64,000 nucleotides of DNA from Micromonospora coerulea (GCF_016598485.1 NZ_JAEMUW010000014.1:124001-188000); one strand, 5' to 3'; shown: positions 25,401-33,940, counted from the stretch's first letter. Notes: generated by a model from the sequence alone, not told the origin. Program-made: numbers and translations.

Positions 25401-26060
25401 AAGGCGGAACGGGAGCTGGCCCTGCTGGGCAAGGTCAACCCGCTCGCGCTGGAGGAGTTCGCCGCGCTGGAGGAGCGCTACAAGTTCCTCTCCGAGCAGC
25501 TGGAGGACCTCAAGGCCACCCGGCGGGACCTGCTCACGGTGGTCAAGGACGTGGACGACCGGATCCTGGAGGTCTTCGCCAGCGCGTTCGCCGACACCGC
25601 CCGGGAGTTCGAGCAGGTCTTCACCGTGCTCTTCCCCGGTGGCGAGGGCCGGTTGATCCTCACCGACCCGGAGGACCTGCTCGCCACCGGCGTGGAGGTC
25701 GAGGCCCGCCCGCCGGGCAAGAAGATCAAGCGGCTGTCGCTGCTCTCCGGCGGCGAGCGGTCGCTGACCGCGGTGGCGATGCTGGTGGCGATCTTCCGGG
25801 CCCGGCCCAGCCCGTTCTACATCATGGACGAGGTGGAGGCGGCCCTCGACGACGTGAACCTGGGACGCCTGATCACGCTGCTGGCACAGTTGCGGGAGAA
25901 GAGTCAGCTGATCGTCATCACGCACCAGAAGCGGACGATGGAGATCGCCGACGCGCTCTACGGGGTGACCATGCGCAGCGGGGTCACCCAGGTGATCAGC
26001 CAACGGCTCAACCGGACCGAGGACGACGAGCGGCCTGGCCGCGGCGAGGAGAACGACTAG
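22449..26060 (+). CDS. smc: Chromosome segregation protein SMC
   Basis: A 1203-residue condensin ATPase that, with ScpA and ScpB, compacts and separates chromosomes. The N-terminal head has GPNGSGKSNVVDAI (Walker A, about 31-38). Two long coiled coils (about 170-500 and 660-1010) flank a hinge (about 510-660, DQVPGLLGSLAGLL and following). The C-terminal head carries LSGGERSLTAVAML (signature) and FYIMDEVEAALDDVN (Walker B). Length is typical. GTG at 22449 gives the conserved start HLKSLTVKGFKSFA. The stop shares one base with the start of the HAD gene. Confidence 0.97.
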   Translation: MHLKSLTVKGFKSFASATTLKLEPGITCVVGPNGSGKSNVVDAIAWVLGEQGAKALRGGKMEDVIFAGTAGRAPLGRAEVTLTIDNTDGALPIEYTEVSITRRMFRSGESEYEINGDSCRLLDIQELLSDSGIGREMHIIVGQGRLDGMLHAKPEDRRAFIEEAAGVLKHRKRKEKALRKLDAMQTNLNRLTDLTAELRRQLKPLGRQAEVARRAAAIQANLRDARLRLLADDLATLRTTLDREIADETAVRERREQIEAEHTEVQARLGELEAALAEDAPLLAAAQDTWYKLSALAERFRSIEQLARERLRHLSATGDDERPGRDPDQLEAESQRVREQEEELRAALTDDQIRLAEAVEHRQELERQLAAAERELVAAAKAIADRREGLARLTGQVNSARARTTSAGEEIERLAAAHTDALARAEKAQAELDAVEEVSTEADRDNADLDARHAEAVAAHERAQATLRTLADAERAAEKDAATWKAREEALALGLRRKDGAGALLARADQVPGLLGSLAGLLTVTPGHEAALAAALGGLADAVAVSGVDEAVEAMRLLKISDAGRAGLLVGSPAGPGMTGSPDALRPKLPEHARWAPDLVECSAELLPAVHRALRDVVLVDDLAAAADLVAGNPELRAVTPDGDVVGAYAAAGGSARATSYIEVQAAVEEARTNRLAAERTSAELREQLIDARAEVAAAKEAVQHAAAAKREAESHRNAAARRLAELGAAARSARAETDRLGESRARAEAARERDLLALAELEERLRLAEDTPLDAEPSTEERDQLAAMVPQARQNEMEVRLAVRTAEERVSSIAGRADSLARQAAAERAARERAAARRAARTRGAAIARAVVGGAREALARLTESIARAEEHRDAVARERAAREAELQEVRGAAKRLGAELERLTGQVHRDEVARAEQRLRIEQLEAKAAEDFGLDVETLVAEYGPMQLVPPTQVDVAAAERDGLPVPEPVRYERPVQEKRAAKAERELALLGKVNPLALEEFAALEERYKFLSEQLEDLKATRRDLLTVVKDVDDRILEVFASAFADTAREFEQVFTVLFPGGEGRLILTDPEDLLATGVEVEARPPGKKIKRLSLLSGGERSLTAVAMLVAIFRARPSPFYIMDEVEAALDDVNLGRLITLLAQLREKSQLIVITHQKRTMEIADALYGVTMRSGVTQVISQRLNRTEDDERPGRGEEND

Positions 26061-26680
26061 TGGCTCGGGAACGCGCGACGGCGCTCCTGGTGGATTTCGA
26101 TGGCGTGCTGCGCCACTGGGACCCGGCGGTGGCCGCCGGCGTCGAGCGGGACTACGGGCTCCCCGACGGCGTCCTCGGTGAGATCGCCATGTCCTGGGGC
26201 CTGCTCCAGCCGGTGCTCACCGGCAAGGTCAGCCACGCCGAGTGGATGACCAGCGTGGCCGAGGCGCTCACCCCCTCGGTGGGCGACCCCGCGCGGGCCC
26301 GCGCGGCCGTCGAGGAGTGGCAGCGCTACCGGGGCGAGGTCGACCAGGACGTGCTCGCGTTCATCCGCGAGGTTCGGGCGGCCGGCGTACGGGTGGGGCT
26401 GGGCACCAACGCCACCGACCTGCTCGACGCGGACATCGCCGCGCTCGGCCTCGCCGACGAGCTGGACGTGGTCGTCAACTCCTCGGTGATCGGCGTGCAC
26501 AAGCCGGCCAAGGAGTACTTCGAGGCGGCCTGCGAGGCGCTGGAGACCCCGCCGGCCCGGGTGCTCTTCACCGACGACGAGGACCGGGCCGTCCGCGGCG
26601 CCCGCGCCGCCGGGCTCTCCGCGCTTCGCTGGGGTGGCCCGGACGACCTGCGCTACCTGCGGGCGGCGCTGGCGTACTGA
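26060..26680 (+). CDS. HAD-superfamily hydrolase
   Basis: A 206-residue haloacid-dehalogenase-fold protein, probably a small-molecule phosphatase. Motif I is LLVDFDGVLRHWD, with the nucleophile Asp and the Asp two residues on. Motif II is LGTNATD, motif III the Lys in GVHKPAKEYF, motif IV FTDDEDRAVRGARAAG. The cap is a small helical insert, which suggests subfamily IA. The GTG start shares its G with the last base of the smc TAG stop, so translation is likely coupled. The substrate cannot be inferred. Confidence 0.88.
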   Translation: MARERATALLVDFDGVLRHWDPAVAAGVERDYGLPDGVLGEIAMSWGLLQPVLTGKVSHAEWMTSVAEALTPSVGDPARARAAVEEWQRYRGEVDQDVLAFIREVRAAGVRVGLGTNATDLLDADIAALGLADELDVVVNSSVIGVHKPAKEYFEAACEALETPPARVLFTDDEDRAVRGARAAGLSALRWGGPDDLRYLRAALAY

Positions 26681-26759
26681 GGCGACTCCGTCTCGCCGAG
26701 GTGGCGGCAGCCCGATCGGGACGTCAGCGCCACCTCGGCGACCTGGAGTGGATGACGCG

Positions 26760-27290
26760 TCAGTCGCCGGTGACGCCGTCGATGCGTTCGCGGATCAGGT
26801 CGGCGTGGCCGTTGTGCCGGGCGTACTCCTCGATCATGTGCACGTAGACCCAGCGGACGTTCATCTCGTCGCCGCCGCTGTCGCGGCGGAGGCGCCGGAA
26901 GGTGTGGTCCAGCGACAGGCCGGTGGCGGCCTTCCGGGCCGCCTCGACCTCGGCGCGGAAGGTGGCGAAGGTCTCCGCCGGGTCGGCGTCGGCGACGGCG
27001 TTCAAATCCGCGTCCGGGTCCTCGTCGCCGTGGTAGAGGCCGGGGATGTCCTCCCCGGCGGCGCGGATCCGGAACCACCAGCGCTCCACGTCGGCCATGT
27101 GGCGGACCAGCCCGAGCAGGGTCAGGGTGGACGGCTCGACGCTCGCCGTCCTTAGCTGCTCGGCTGTCAGGCCGGCGCACTTGTACAGCAGGGTGTCGCG
27201 GTGGTAGTCGAGCCAGCCTTCCAGCATGGTGCGCTCGTCGGCGACGTAGGGCTCGTGGCTGCGGTCGATCTCAGGTGCTCTCCAGGTCAT
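26760..27290 (-). CDS. DinB-like (DUF664) putative metal-dependent transferase
   Basis: A 176-residue four-helix-bundle protein of the DinB/DUF664 family. In actinobacteria many such proteins are mycothiol- or bacillithiol-type thiol transferases. Conserved histidines that would bind metal are seen in DYHRDTLLYKCAG, LLGLVRHMADVERWWF and VHMIEEYARHNGHADLIRE. ATG at 27290 follows GGAGG eight bases upstream. It lies on the minus strand after the universal stress gene with 42 bases between, so it may share that transcript. Confidence 0.85.
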   Translation of the reverse strand: MTWRAPEIDRSHEPYVADERTMLEGWLDYHRDTLLYKCAGLTAEQLRTASVEPSTLTLLGLVRHMADVERWWFRIRAAGEDIPGLYHGDEDPDADLNAVADADPAETFATFRAEVEAARKAATGLSLDHTFRRLRRDSGGDEMNVRWVYVHMIEEYARHNGHADLIRERIDGVTGD

Positions 27291-27332
27291 CCGGCCATCC
27301 TCCGGCCTGGGTACGACGGCCGCGACCCGATT

Positions 27333-27824
27333 TCAGGGCACCACCACGACCGGCCAGCGGCCGGTGCGGACCAGCCGGGTGGCGACCGAGCCGACCAGCT
27401 TGTGGCCGGCCTGCTCGGACGACCCGACCACCACCAGGTCCGCGCGGTGCTCGTCGGCCGCCTTGCACAGCTCGGCGTACGCGTCGCCGCGCCGGCACAG
27501 GAAGGTGACCGGCAGGCCCAGCTCCTCGGCCCCGCGCCGGCACTCCTCGCGCAGCTCGGCGGCGAGCTCGTCGTGGGTCTGCTGGACCGCGCCGGCCACC
27601 ACTCCGGAGATCAGCCCGGTGTACGCGGCCGGGGAGCTGACGAACACCACCACCAGCCCGGCGCCCTGTCGGCGGGCCAGCCCCGCCGCGTACGACGCGG
27701 CCCGCAGCGAGGTCCGGGTGCCGTCGACGCCGACCAGGACCACCCGGGGTCCGTCGGTGCCGCGTTCGAACGGCATCCGACGGGCCTCCGGGCCGTACTC
27801 CTCACGATCGACCGGGGCGCTCAT
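27333..27824 (-). CDS. Universal stress protein (UspA family)
   Basis: A 163-residue single-domain USP. The start of the fold is VVLVGVDGTRTSLRAASYA, and the ATP-binding loop is VVGSSEQAGHKLVGSVA (G-2X-G-9X-G-S/T type), ending WPVVVVP. Such proteins bind ATP and are induced under stress or hypoxia, usually without a defined reaction. Its start is four bases after the stop of the drug exporter gene on the same strand, so it belongs to the MarR-exporter unit. Confidence 0.9.
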   Translation of the reverse strand: MSAPVDREEYGPEARRMPFERGTDGPRVVLVGVDGTRTSLRAASYAAGLARRQGAGLVVVFVSSPAAYTGLISGVVAGAVQQTHDELAAELREECRRGAEELGLPVTFLCRRGDAYAELCKAADEHRADLVVVGSSEQAGHKLVGSVATRLVRTGRWPVVVVP

Positions 27825-27828
27825 CGGA

Positions 27829-29448
27829 TCAGTCCCCGATGCCGGTCCGTACCACGGAGGCCCCGCCGCCGGCCGCGACGGTGGACTCGCGCTCGACCTC
27901 GGCGGCGAGCGGGTCCCCGTTGCTGCGGCGCAGCGGGATCTCCTTGATGAAGCAGACCGCGATCAGCGCGATCAGCCCGAACGGGGCGGCGGCGAGGAAG
28001 ATGTCCCCGGCGCCGTGCCCGTAGGCCGACTCGACCACCGTCCGGATCGGGGCCGGCAGGGTGTGCACGTTCGGCAGGGTGCCACCGCTGCCCGAGCCGG
28101 CGGCGTTGATGCCGAGCCCGGCCAGCCCGTCGGCGATGTAGTCCTTGACCTTGTGGCCGAGGATCGCGCCGAGCGCGGAGACGCCGACCGCGCCGCCGAG
28201 GCTGCGGAAGAAGGCGACCACCGAGCTGGCCGCGCCGAGCTCGTGCGGGCCGACGGTGTTCTGTACGGCGAGGACGAGGTTCTGCATGGTCATGCCCAGC
28301 CCGATGCCGATCAGCGCCATGTAGATGCTGAGCTGCCAGTACGGGGTGTCGTAGCGGAGCGTGCCCATCAGGGCGAAGCCGGCGGTGAGCAGGGCCGAGC
28401 CGGCGACCAGGTACCGCTTCCAGCGGCCGGTGTTGGTGATGATCCGCCCGACGACCGTGGAGGAGACCAGCAGGCCGCCGATCATCGGCAGCGTCATCAG
28501 GCCGGACATGGTCGGGCTCTCACCGCGGCTGATCTGGAAGTACTGGCCGAGGAAGACCGAGGCGCCGAACATGCCGACGCCGACCGCGATGCTGGCCACC
28601 ACGGCGAGGGTGATGGTGCGGTTGCGGAACAGGCGCGGGGGGATCATCGGCTCGTTGGCCCGGTTCTCGACCCGGACCGCGATCACGCCGAGCAGCAGCG
28701 CGCCGGCCACCATGACGGCGGTCTGCCAGGAGATCCAGTCGTACTTGTCGCCGGCGAGGGTGACCCAGATCAGCAGCAGCGAGACGGCGGCGGTGATCAG
28801 CGTGGCACCCCACCAGTCGATCTTCGCCGCGCGCTTGACCACCGGCAGGTGCAGGGTCTTCTGGAGCACGATCAGGGCGAGGATGGCGAACGGCACGCCG
28901 ACGTAGAAGCACCAGCGCCAGCCGAGCCAGTCGGTGTCGACGATGACGCCGCCGATCAGCGGGCCGCCGATGGTGCCGACGGCCATCACGGCGCCGAGGT
29001 AGCCGCTGTACCGGCCCCGCTCGCGGGGCGTGATCATCGTCGCCATGATCACCTGGGCGAGCGCGGTGAGGCCGCCGGCGCCGACGCCCTGGAGTACCCG
29101 GCAGGCGATGAGCTGCCCGGTGGACTGGGCGAGCCCGGCGAGCACCGAGCCCAGTACGAAGACCGTCAGGGCGAGCTGGACCAGGAGCTTCTTGCTGGCC
29201 AGGTCGGCGAGCTTGCCCCAGATCGGGGTGGTCGCGGTGGTGGCCAGCAGCGTCGAGGTGACCACCCAGGTGTACGCGGACTGGCCGCCGTGCAGCTCGG
29301 TGATGATCCGCGGCAGCGCGTTCGAGACGACCGTGGAGGAGAGGATCGCGACGAACATGCCCAGCAGCAGGCCGGAGAGGGCCTCCAGGATCTGCCGGTG
29401 GGTCATGTCGACGGCGGTCGCCCGGCTGGGCGCTGTCGCCTGGGTCAT
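27829..29448 (-). CDS. DHA2-family MFS drug exporter (EmrB/QacA type)
   Basis: A 539-residue proton-driven multidrug exporter with 14 predicted TM segments. Motif A between TM2 and TM3 is GKLADLASKKLL, motif C-like GVGAGGLTALAQV lies near TM4-5, and the start ILEALSGLLLGMFVAILSSTVVSNALPRI is a typical DHA2 TM1. The ATG at 29448 follows GGAGG at nine bases; an upstream TTG at 29496 would place coding sequence in the operator region. The MarR-type regulator gene lies directly upstream on the same strand, and two 15-bp palindromes sit at the promoter, so expression is probably released by a drug-like ligand of that regulator. Confidence 0.92.
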   Translation of the reverse strand: MTQATAPSRATAVDMTHRQILEALSGLLLGMFVAILSSTVVSNALPRIITELHGGQSAYTWVVTSTLLATTATTPIWGKLADLASKKLLVQLALTVFVLGSVLAGLAQSTGQLIACRVLQGVGAGGLTALAQVIMATMITPRERGRYSGYLGAVMAVGTIGGPLIGGVIVDTDWLGWRWCFYVGVPFAILALIVLQKTLHLPVVKRAAKIDWWGATLITAAVSLLLIWVTLAGDKYDWISWQTAVMVAGALLLGVIAVRVENRANEPMIPPRLFRNRTITLAVVASIAVGVGMFGASVFLGQYFQISRGESPTMSGLMTLPMIGGLLVSSTVVGRIITNTGRWKRYLVAGSALLTAGFALMGTLRYDTPYWQLSIYMALIGIGLGMTMQNLVLAVQNTVGPHELGAASSVVAFFRSLGGAVGVSALGAILGHKVKDYIADGLAGLGINAAGSGSGGTLPNVHTLPAPIRTVVESAYGHGAGDIFLAAAPFGLIALIAVCFIKEIPLRRSNGDPLAAEVERESTVAAGGGASVVRTGIGD

Positions 29449-29482
29449 CGTGGAGTGCCTCCGCAGCGATTCGGGGAAGAGT

Positions 29483-29497
29483 GTTGCCTTGGGCAAC
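29483..29497. promoter_or_regulatory. Operator palindrome 1 at exporter promoter
   Basis: GTTGCC-TTG-GGCAAC, perfect six-base arms. It covers the probable transcription start and touches the -10 (TACGGT, minus strand, 29496-29501) of the exporter gene, a position suited to repression. Confidence 0.65.
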
Positions 29498-29525
29498 CGT
29501 AGGGGTTGGTTGCCTGAAGCAACAA
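29496..29525 (-). promoter_or_regulatory. Candidate promoter of the drug exporter gene
   Basis: On the minus strand, TTGTTG (29520-29525) as -35 and TACGGT (29496-29501) as -10, spacing 18. The leader to the ATG would be about 40 bases and holds GGAGG. Confidence 0.5.
29509..29523. promoter_or_regulatory. Operator palindrome 2 at exporter promoter
   Basis: GTTGC-CTGAA-GCAAC, perfect five-base arms with the same GTTGC/GCAAC half-sites as palindrome 1. Centres are 26 bases apart. It overlaps the -35 and spacer of the exporter promoter. Confidence 0.65.
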
Positions 29526-29562
29526 CCTGACGTGGCGCAGGTCTTATTCCCGCCGGAACGGC

Positions 29563-30000
29563 TCAGAAGGTGTCGTTGAACCGGTGCAGCAGCCGGGCGA
29601 ACTCCTCGACGTCCCGCCGCGGCCAGCTCTCCATGGTCCGGCGGATCTGCCCGAGCCGGGTCGCGCGGGCCGCGTCGAACCGGCGGGTGCCCTCCTCGGT
29701 GAGGCTCAGCTGGGCGGCCCGCCGGTCGTCCGGATCGGGATCCCGGCGAACCAGGCCGAGCCCCTCCAGGCCCTGGATCTGCCGACTGAGCGTCCCCTTG
29801 CCGATGCCGAGCTTGACGGCCAGGTCGGTCAGCCGGGTCGAGCCGGACCGGCGCAGCCAGAGCAGCAGCCCGTAGGCGTTCGGCTCCAGGTTGGGGTGGA
29901 CCTCCCGGGCGATCTCCCAGGGCAGCGCCCGCCCGCGACGCAGCAGCGCGGTCAGTTCGTGCTCCACCGCGCGCAGCGTCTCCGGCAGGTGCTCCTCCAC
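29563..30000 (-). CDS. MarR family transcriptional regulator
   Basis: A 145-residue winged-helix regulator. The helix-turn-helix is RLTDLAVKLGIGKGTLSRQIQGLEGLGLV, and the wing is RRDPDPDDRRAAQLSLTEEG. MarR proteins are dimers that repress drug-efflux genes until a phenolic or other ligand binds. It lies just upstream of the exporter gene on the same strand with two palindromes between, the probable operators. GTG at 30000 gives VEEHLPETLRAV, 14 bases after the phosphatase stop; the Shine-Dalgarno is weak. The same frame is open far upstream through the phosphatase gene, but that part is its shadow. Confidence 0.9.
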   Translation of the reverse strand: MEEHLPETLRAVEHELTALLRRGRALPWEIAREVHPNLEPNAYGLLLWLRRSGSTRLTDLAVKLGIGKGTLSRQIQGLEGLGLVRRDPDPDDRRAAQLSLTEEGTRRFDAARATRLGQIRRTMESWPRRDVEEFARLLHRFNDTF

Positions 30001-30014
30001 GGCGTGCAGCGTAC

Positions 30015-31727
30015 TCAGGCGGCGTCGGTGAGCCGCCGCTGCGCCACGGCGCGGAGGTGACCGTCGCTGGTGGTCCCCTCGATCACCACCTCGGCCGAGC
30101 GGCCCCGGTGGGTGAGCGTGGCCACCGCGTTGCCGAAGTACGGCCCGGCCAGCTTCCGCCACCGCACCATCGGCCGGCGCACCCCGGCCGAGCGGGCCAG
30201 CGCGCGGGTGGCCGCCGCCGGGCCGGGCGACCAGCCGAGCTTCATCAGCGGGCGCATCCCGGCCGGTACCTGGTTGTGGATCGGGGAGCAGGTGAGCTGG
30301 TGCACCGGGGTGCGGACGGCCGGGTCGGCGAACCGGGCCCGGGCCACGTACGAGTGGTGCACGTCGCCGGAGAGCACGCTGATCGACGCCGGCGGGGCGT
30401 ACGCCGGCCCGGCGCCGACCCGTTCGCCGGGGTGCCCCGGTGGGCCGCTGCCGAGCCGGGCGAAGAGTTCGCCGAGGGCCTCGAAGGAGCGCCGGAACGA
30501 CGCCCAGTGCTCCAGGTCGCAGGCCCGCCGGATCCGCTCCGAGAGCCCGGCCACCCACGGCCGGCGGGAGTCGGCGAGCCGCTCGTTCCAGGCCTCGACG
30601 TGGTGGATGCCCGGGGGCAGCAGCCAGGGCAGCGAGGCGCCGACCACCAGGTGGTCGTAGACGCCGTGCGCCCGGTCGAGGAACCAGGACCACTCGCCCG
30701 GCGGCAGCATCGCCCGGTTGCCCGACTCGAGCACCCGGCTGGACCGGTTGTCGAGCATCACCAGGCGGGTACGGCCCAGGTCGAGCGCGTAGCTCCACTG
30801 GTACTGCACGGCCCGCCAGCGCTCGGTGTCGTGGGCGACGTCGGCCTCGGTGTCCACCCGCTCGCCGAACTCGCGCAGCACGCTGGTGGCGTCCTCGGCG
30901 GCCATCACCTTGGCGTAGAGCGGGTCGGCGGCGATCTCGTCCGGCGCCAGGTTGCCCAGGTGCTGGTAGACCCAGTACGAGGCGAGCCCGCTGCGGATCC
31001 GCTCGGCCCACCAGGGCTGCCGGCGCATGTCCGCTCGCCAGGCGGCCGAGGTGTTCCAGTCGTCGATGACCTCGTGGTCGTCGAAGATCATCACGCTCGG
31101 CACCGTGGAGAGCAGCCAGCGGATCTCCGGGTCGCGCCACGACTCGAGGTAGAGCTTGGTGTACTCGTCGAAGCTGACCACCTGGGTCGCCGGGGCCTTC
31201 TTCGGCCGCCGCCGGCGCCGCTTGAGCAGCCGGCGCACCGTCGGCGAGGTCTCGTCGGCGTACACCTGGTCGCCGAGCAGCACCAGCAGGTCCGGCCACG
31301 CCGCCGGGTCCGGGTCCGCCATCAGCCGCCGGGCGTACGCGTCGAGCGCGTCCGGGGGCAGCCGGCGGGCGGTGGCGTGCTGGGTGGTCTCCCGGCACGA
31401 GCCGAAGAGCAGGGTGACCGGCTGGTCCCGGTCGTCGAGCGCCCGGGTCCGGATGACGCTGGCCGGGAAGCCGCTTTCCGGCACCGGCCAGGCGACCTCG
31501 TCGTCGACCAGCACCTCGTAGGTGGTGGTGCTGTCCGGGGCGAGCCCGTCCACCGTCACGAGCGCGTAGTGGTGGTCGTACGCGGAGAAGGTCGGCGCGG
31601 TGCCGGTGGCGCCGTCGGCGGTGCGGACGGTGACCACCGCGGGCCCGCTGGTCTCGACCCAGACGGTGGCGCGCGTGCCGACGACCCGCCGCAGCAACGG
31701 ACCGATGAGCAGGCGCGCGCTGGGCAT
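30015..31727 (-). CDS. PhoD-like metallophosphatase
   Basis: A 570-residue PhoD/alkaline-phosphatase D-type metallophosphatase. An N-terminal beta domain (about 1-100) is followed by the catalytic part with LLFGSCRE, LLVLLGDQVYADE, MIFDDHEVIDDWN and VLSGDVHHSYVA, the metal-binding Asp, His and Asn loops. No Tat signal or other signal peptide is seen, so unlike classical PhoD it is probably cytosolic. ATG at 31727 is chosen because GGAGG lies six bases upstream; the open frame continues to 31820. An Arg/Lys-rich insert (KRRRRRPKK) lies before the core. MarR follows after 14 bases. Confidence 0.9.
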   Translation of the reverse strand: MPSARLLIGPLLRRVVGTRATVWVETSGPAVVTVRTADGATGTAPTFSAYDHHYALVTVDGLAPDSTTTYEVLVDDEVAWPVPESGFPASVIRTRALDDRDQPVTLLFGSCRETTQHATARRLPPDALDAYARRLMADPDPAAWPDLLVLLGDQVYADETSPTVRRLLKRRRRRPKKAPATQVVSFDEYTKLYLESWRDPEIRWLLSTVPSVMIFDDHEVIDDWNTSAAWRADMRRQPWWAERIRSGLASYWVYQHLGNLAPDEIAADPLYAKVMAAEDATSVLREFGERVDTEADVAHDTERWRAVQYQWSYALDLGRTRLVMLDNRSSRVLESGNRAMLPPGEWSWFLDRAHGVYDHLVVGASLPWLLPPGIHHVEAWNERLADSRRPWVAGLSERIRRACDLEHWASFRRSFEALGELFARLGSGPPGHPGERVGAGPAYAPPASISVLSGDVHHSYVARARFADPAVRTPVHQLTCSPIHNQVPAGMRPLMKLGWSPGPAAATRALARSAGVRRPMVRWRKLAGPYFGNAVATLTHRGRSAEVVIEGTTSDGHLRAVAQRRLTDAA

Positions 31728-31876
31728 GGTCGACCTCCGAAGTGAGCAGACTTCATGTTTACAACCCGGCCGGCGGTCGCACCACTGCTGGCTGGCGTCG
31801 AGCCTACCGCCGGCCGACACCCACGGCCGGGTGCGGTCGATGAGACGCCGTCGCCGGCATCTGACAGGATTTCGGC

Positions 31877-33070
31877 ATGACGGAATACCTCCTCATCGCG
31901 CTCGCCCTGCTCGGGGTGCTGATCCTTGGTGCCCTCGGGCTGGTGGTGCCTCGGCTGCGTCGGCGGCCGGAGCCGCCGCTGCCGGAGACGGAGGTCGACA
32001 CCCGGGCCGAGGAGGACCTCGCCGGTCCGCCGGTCCAAGCGCCGGAGTCCGACCTCGCCACCGGCGTCCTGGTCGAACCGCCACCGGTGGTCGAGGCGCC
32101 GCCGCTGCCCACCATCGAGGTCCCCGAGCCCACCGCCGGCCGGCTGGTCCGGCTGCGCTCCCGGCTGTCCCGCTCGCAGAACGTCTTCGGCAAGAGCCTG
32201 CTCGGCCTGCTCAGCCGCGACCACCTCGACGAGGACACCTGGGAGGAGATCGAGGACAGCCTGATCACCGCGGACGTCGGCATCGACTCCACCCGCGAGA
32301 TCGTCGACCGGCTCCGCGAGCGGACCCGGGTGCTCGGCATCCGCTCGGCCGGCGAACTGCGTGCCCTGCTCGCCGCCGAGCTGGTCAACGCCCTCGACCC
32401 GACGCTGGACCGGTCGCTGAAGACCGCCCCGAAGGAGGCCGTCCCGGCGGTGCTGCTGGTGGTCGGCGTCAACGGCGCGGGCAAGACCACCACCTGCGGC
32501 AAGATCGCCCGGGTGCTGATCGCCGACGGCCGGACCGTGCTGCTCGGCGCCGCCGACACCTTCCGGGCGGCCGCCGCCGACCAGCTGGAGACCTGGGGCA
32601 GCCGGGTCGGCGCGGAGACCGTCCGCGGGCCCGAGGCCGCCGACCCGGCCAGCGTCGCGTTCGACGCGGTCAAGCGCGGCATCGACACCCGCGTCGACAC
32701 CGTGCTGGTCGACACTGCCGGCCGCCTGCAGAACAAGGTCGGCCTGATGGACGAGCTGGGCAAGGTCAAGCGGGTGGTGGAGAAGCACGGCCCGATCGAC
32801 GAGACCCTGCTGGTGCTCGACGCCACCACCGGCCAGAACGGCCTGGAGCAGGCCCGGGTTTTTACCGAGGTGGTCAACGTGACCGGCGTGGTGCTGACCA
32901 AGCTCGACGGGACTGCCAAGGGCGGCATCGTGATCGCCGTGCAGCGCAAGCTCGGCATCCCGGTCAAGCTGGTCGGCCTCGGCGAGGGCCCGGACGACCT
33001 GGCCCCGTTCGACCCGGCGCAGTTCGTCGACGCGCTGCTCGGTACCGAGCCGCTCGCCCGGGACGCGTAG
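31877..33070 (+). CDS. ftsY: Signal recognition particle receptor FtsY
   Basis: The SRP receptor GTPase that docks ribosome-Ffh complexes at the membrane. The 397 residues begin with a TM anchor (about 3-25), then a Pro/Glu-rich linker, then the NG domain: GVNGAGKTTTCGKIA (G1), AADTFRAAA, DTAGRLQNK, TKLDGTAKGG and a C-terminal GEGPDDLAPFDP. The TM anchor is typical of actinobacterial FtsY. It precedes the amt-glnB-glnD genes as in mycobacteria. Confidence 0.97.
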   Translation: MTEYLLIALALLGVLILGALGLVVPRLRRRPEPPLPETEVDTRAEEDLAGPPVQAPESDLATGVLVEPPPVVEAPPLPTIEVPEPTAGRLVRLRSRLSRSQNVFGKSLLGLLSRDHLDEDTWEEIEDSLITADVGIDSTREIVDRLRERTRVLGIRSAGELRALLAAELVNALDPTLDRSLKTAPKEAVPAVLLVVGVNGAGKTTTCGKIARVLIADGRTVLLGAADTFRAAAADQLETWGSRVGAETVRGPEAADPASVAFDAVKRGIDTRVDTVLVDTAGRLQNKVGLMDELGKVKRVVEKHGPIDETLLVLDATTGQNGLEQARVFTEVVNVTGVVLTKLDGTAKGGIVIAVQRKLGIPVKLVGLGEGPDDLAPFDPAQFVDALLGTEPLARDA

Positions 33071-33076
33071 CCTCGA

Positions 33077-33940
33077 GTGACGACTGACGATCGCGCCTGG
33101 GCGGGGTGGCGCGACCCCAGCCACCCGTCGCCGCGCCTCGGGAGACCGTACGTGACTTCGCAGGAGATCCCGCTGCACGGCGGGAACGTGAGCACCGTGG
33201 TCCGGGTGGGCGACACCGTCCGGCGCAACGCCGGGCCCTGGACGCCCTCCGTGCACGCCCTGCTGCGCCACCTGGAGTACGTCGGGTTCACCGGCGCACC
33301 CCGCGCCCTGGGCATGGACGAGCGCAACCGGGAGGTCCTGTCGTACCTGGAGGGGGAGTGCGGGGAGTACCCGCTCGCCCCGCACTGGGTCACCGACGAG
33401 GCGCTGGTGACGGTGGCCACCATGCTGCGGATGTTCCACGACGCCCAGTACGGCTTCACCCCGCCGCCGGGGGCGGTCTGGCGCTCGTTCGGCCCGCCCC
33501 CGCCGGACACCGAGGTGATCTGCCACCACGACGCCGCCCCGCACAACGTGATCTGGCGGCCCGACGGCACCCTCGGCCTGATCGACTTCGACCTGGCCTC
33601 GCCCGGCGCCCGGATCTACGACGTGGCGTACGCGGCCTGGACCTGGGTGCCGATCTTCGCCGACCGGGACTCGATCACCCTCGGCTGGCGGCACCCCGAC
33701 CGGCCGCGCCGGCTGCGCCTCTTCGCCGACGCGTACGGGCTGATCCCGCGCGACCGGCACCGGCTGATCCGGACCATCCGCAAGCGGATCGTCGACCACG
33801 TCGAGGGCATCCGCCGGATGGCCGCGGCCGGGGAGCCGGCGTTCGTCCGGATCGTGCACAAGGGGCACCTTCGTCGCCCGATGCGCGACCTGCGCCTGCT
33901 CGACTACGAGCGACACGCCTTGGAGTACGCGCTGCGCTGA
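33077..33940 (+). CDS. Aminoglycoside phosphotransferase-fold (APH) kinase-like protein
   Basis: A 287-residue protein with the APH/choline-kinase fold. The catalytic loop is VICHHDAAPHNVIW (HxDxxxxN type) and the metal-binding loop is LGLIDFDLASPG. The N-terminal lobe has no clear ATP-binding Lys motif beyond NVSTVVRVGDTVRR. Such proteins phosphorylate varied small molecules; resistance to aminoglycosides is not implied. The GTG start is six bases after the ftsY stop, so the two are likely co-transcribed. Confidence 0.85.
   Translation: MTTDDRAWAGWRDPSHPSPRLGRPYVTSQEIPLHGGNVSTVVRVGDTVRRNAGPWTPSVHALLRHLEYVGFTGAPRALGMDERNREVLSYLEGECGEYPLAPHWVTDEALVTVATMLRMFHDAQYGFTPPPGAVWRSFGPPPPDTEVICHHDAAPHNVIWRPDGTLGLIDFDLASPGARIYDVAYAAWTWVPIFADRDSITLGWRHPDRPRRLRLFADAYGLIPRDRHRLIRTIRKRIVDHVEGIRRMAAAGEPAFVRIVHKGHLRRPMRDLRLLDYERHALEYALR

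Noticed and set aside
27364..29502. A 712-codon plus-strand frame opposite the exporter
   Set aside because: Asp/His/Gly/Ala-rich shadow of the DHA2 gene; the exporter has clear TM segments and family motifs.
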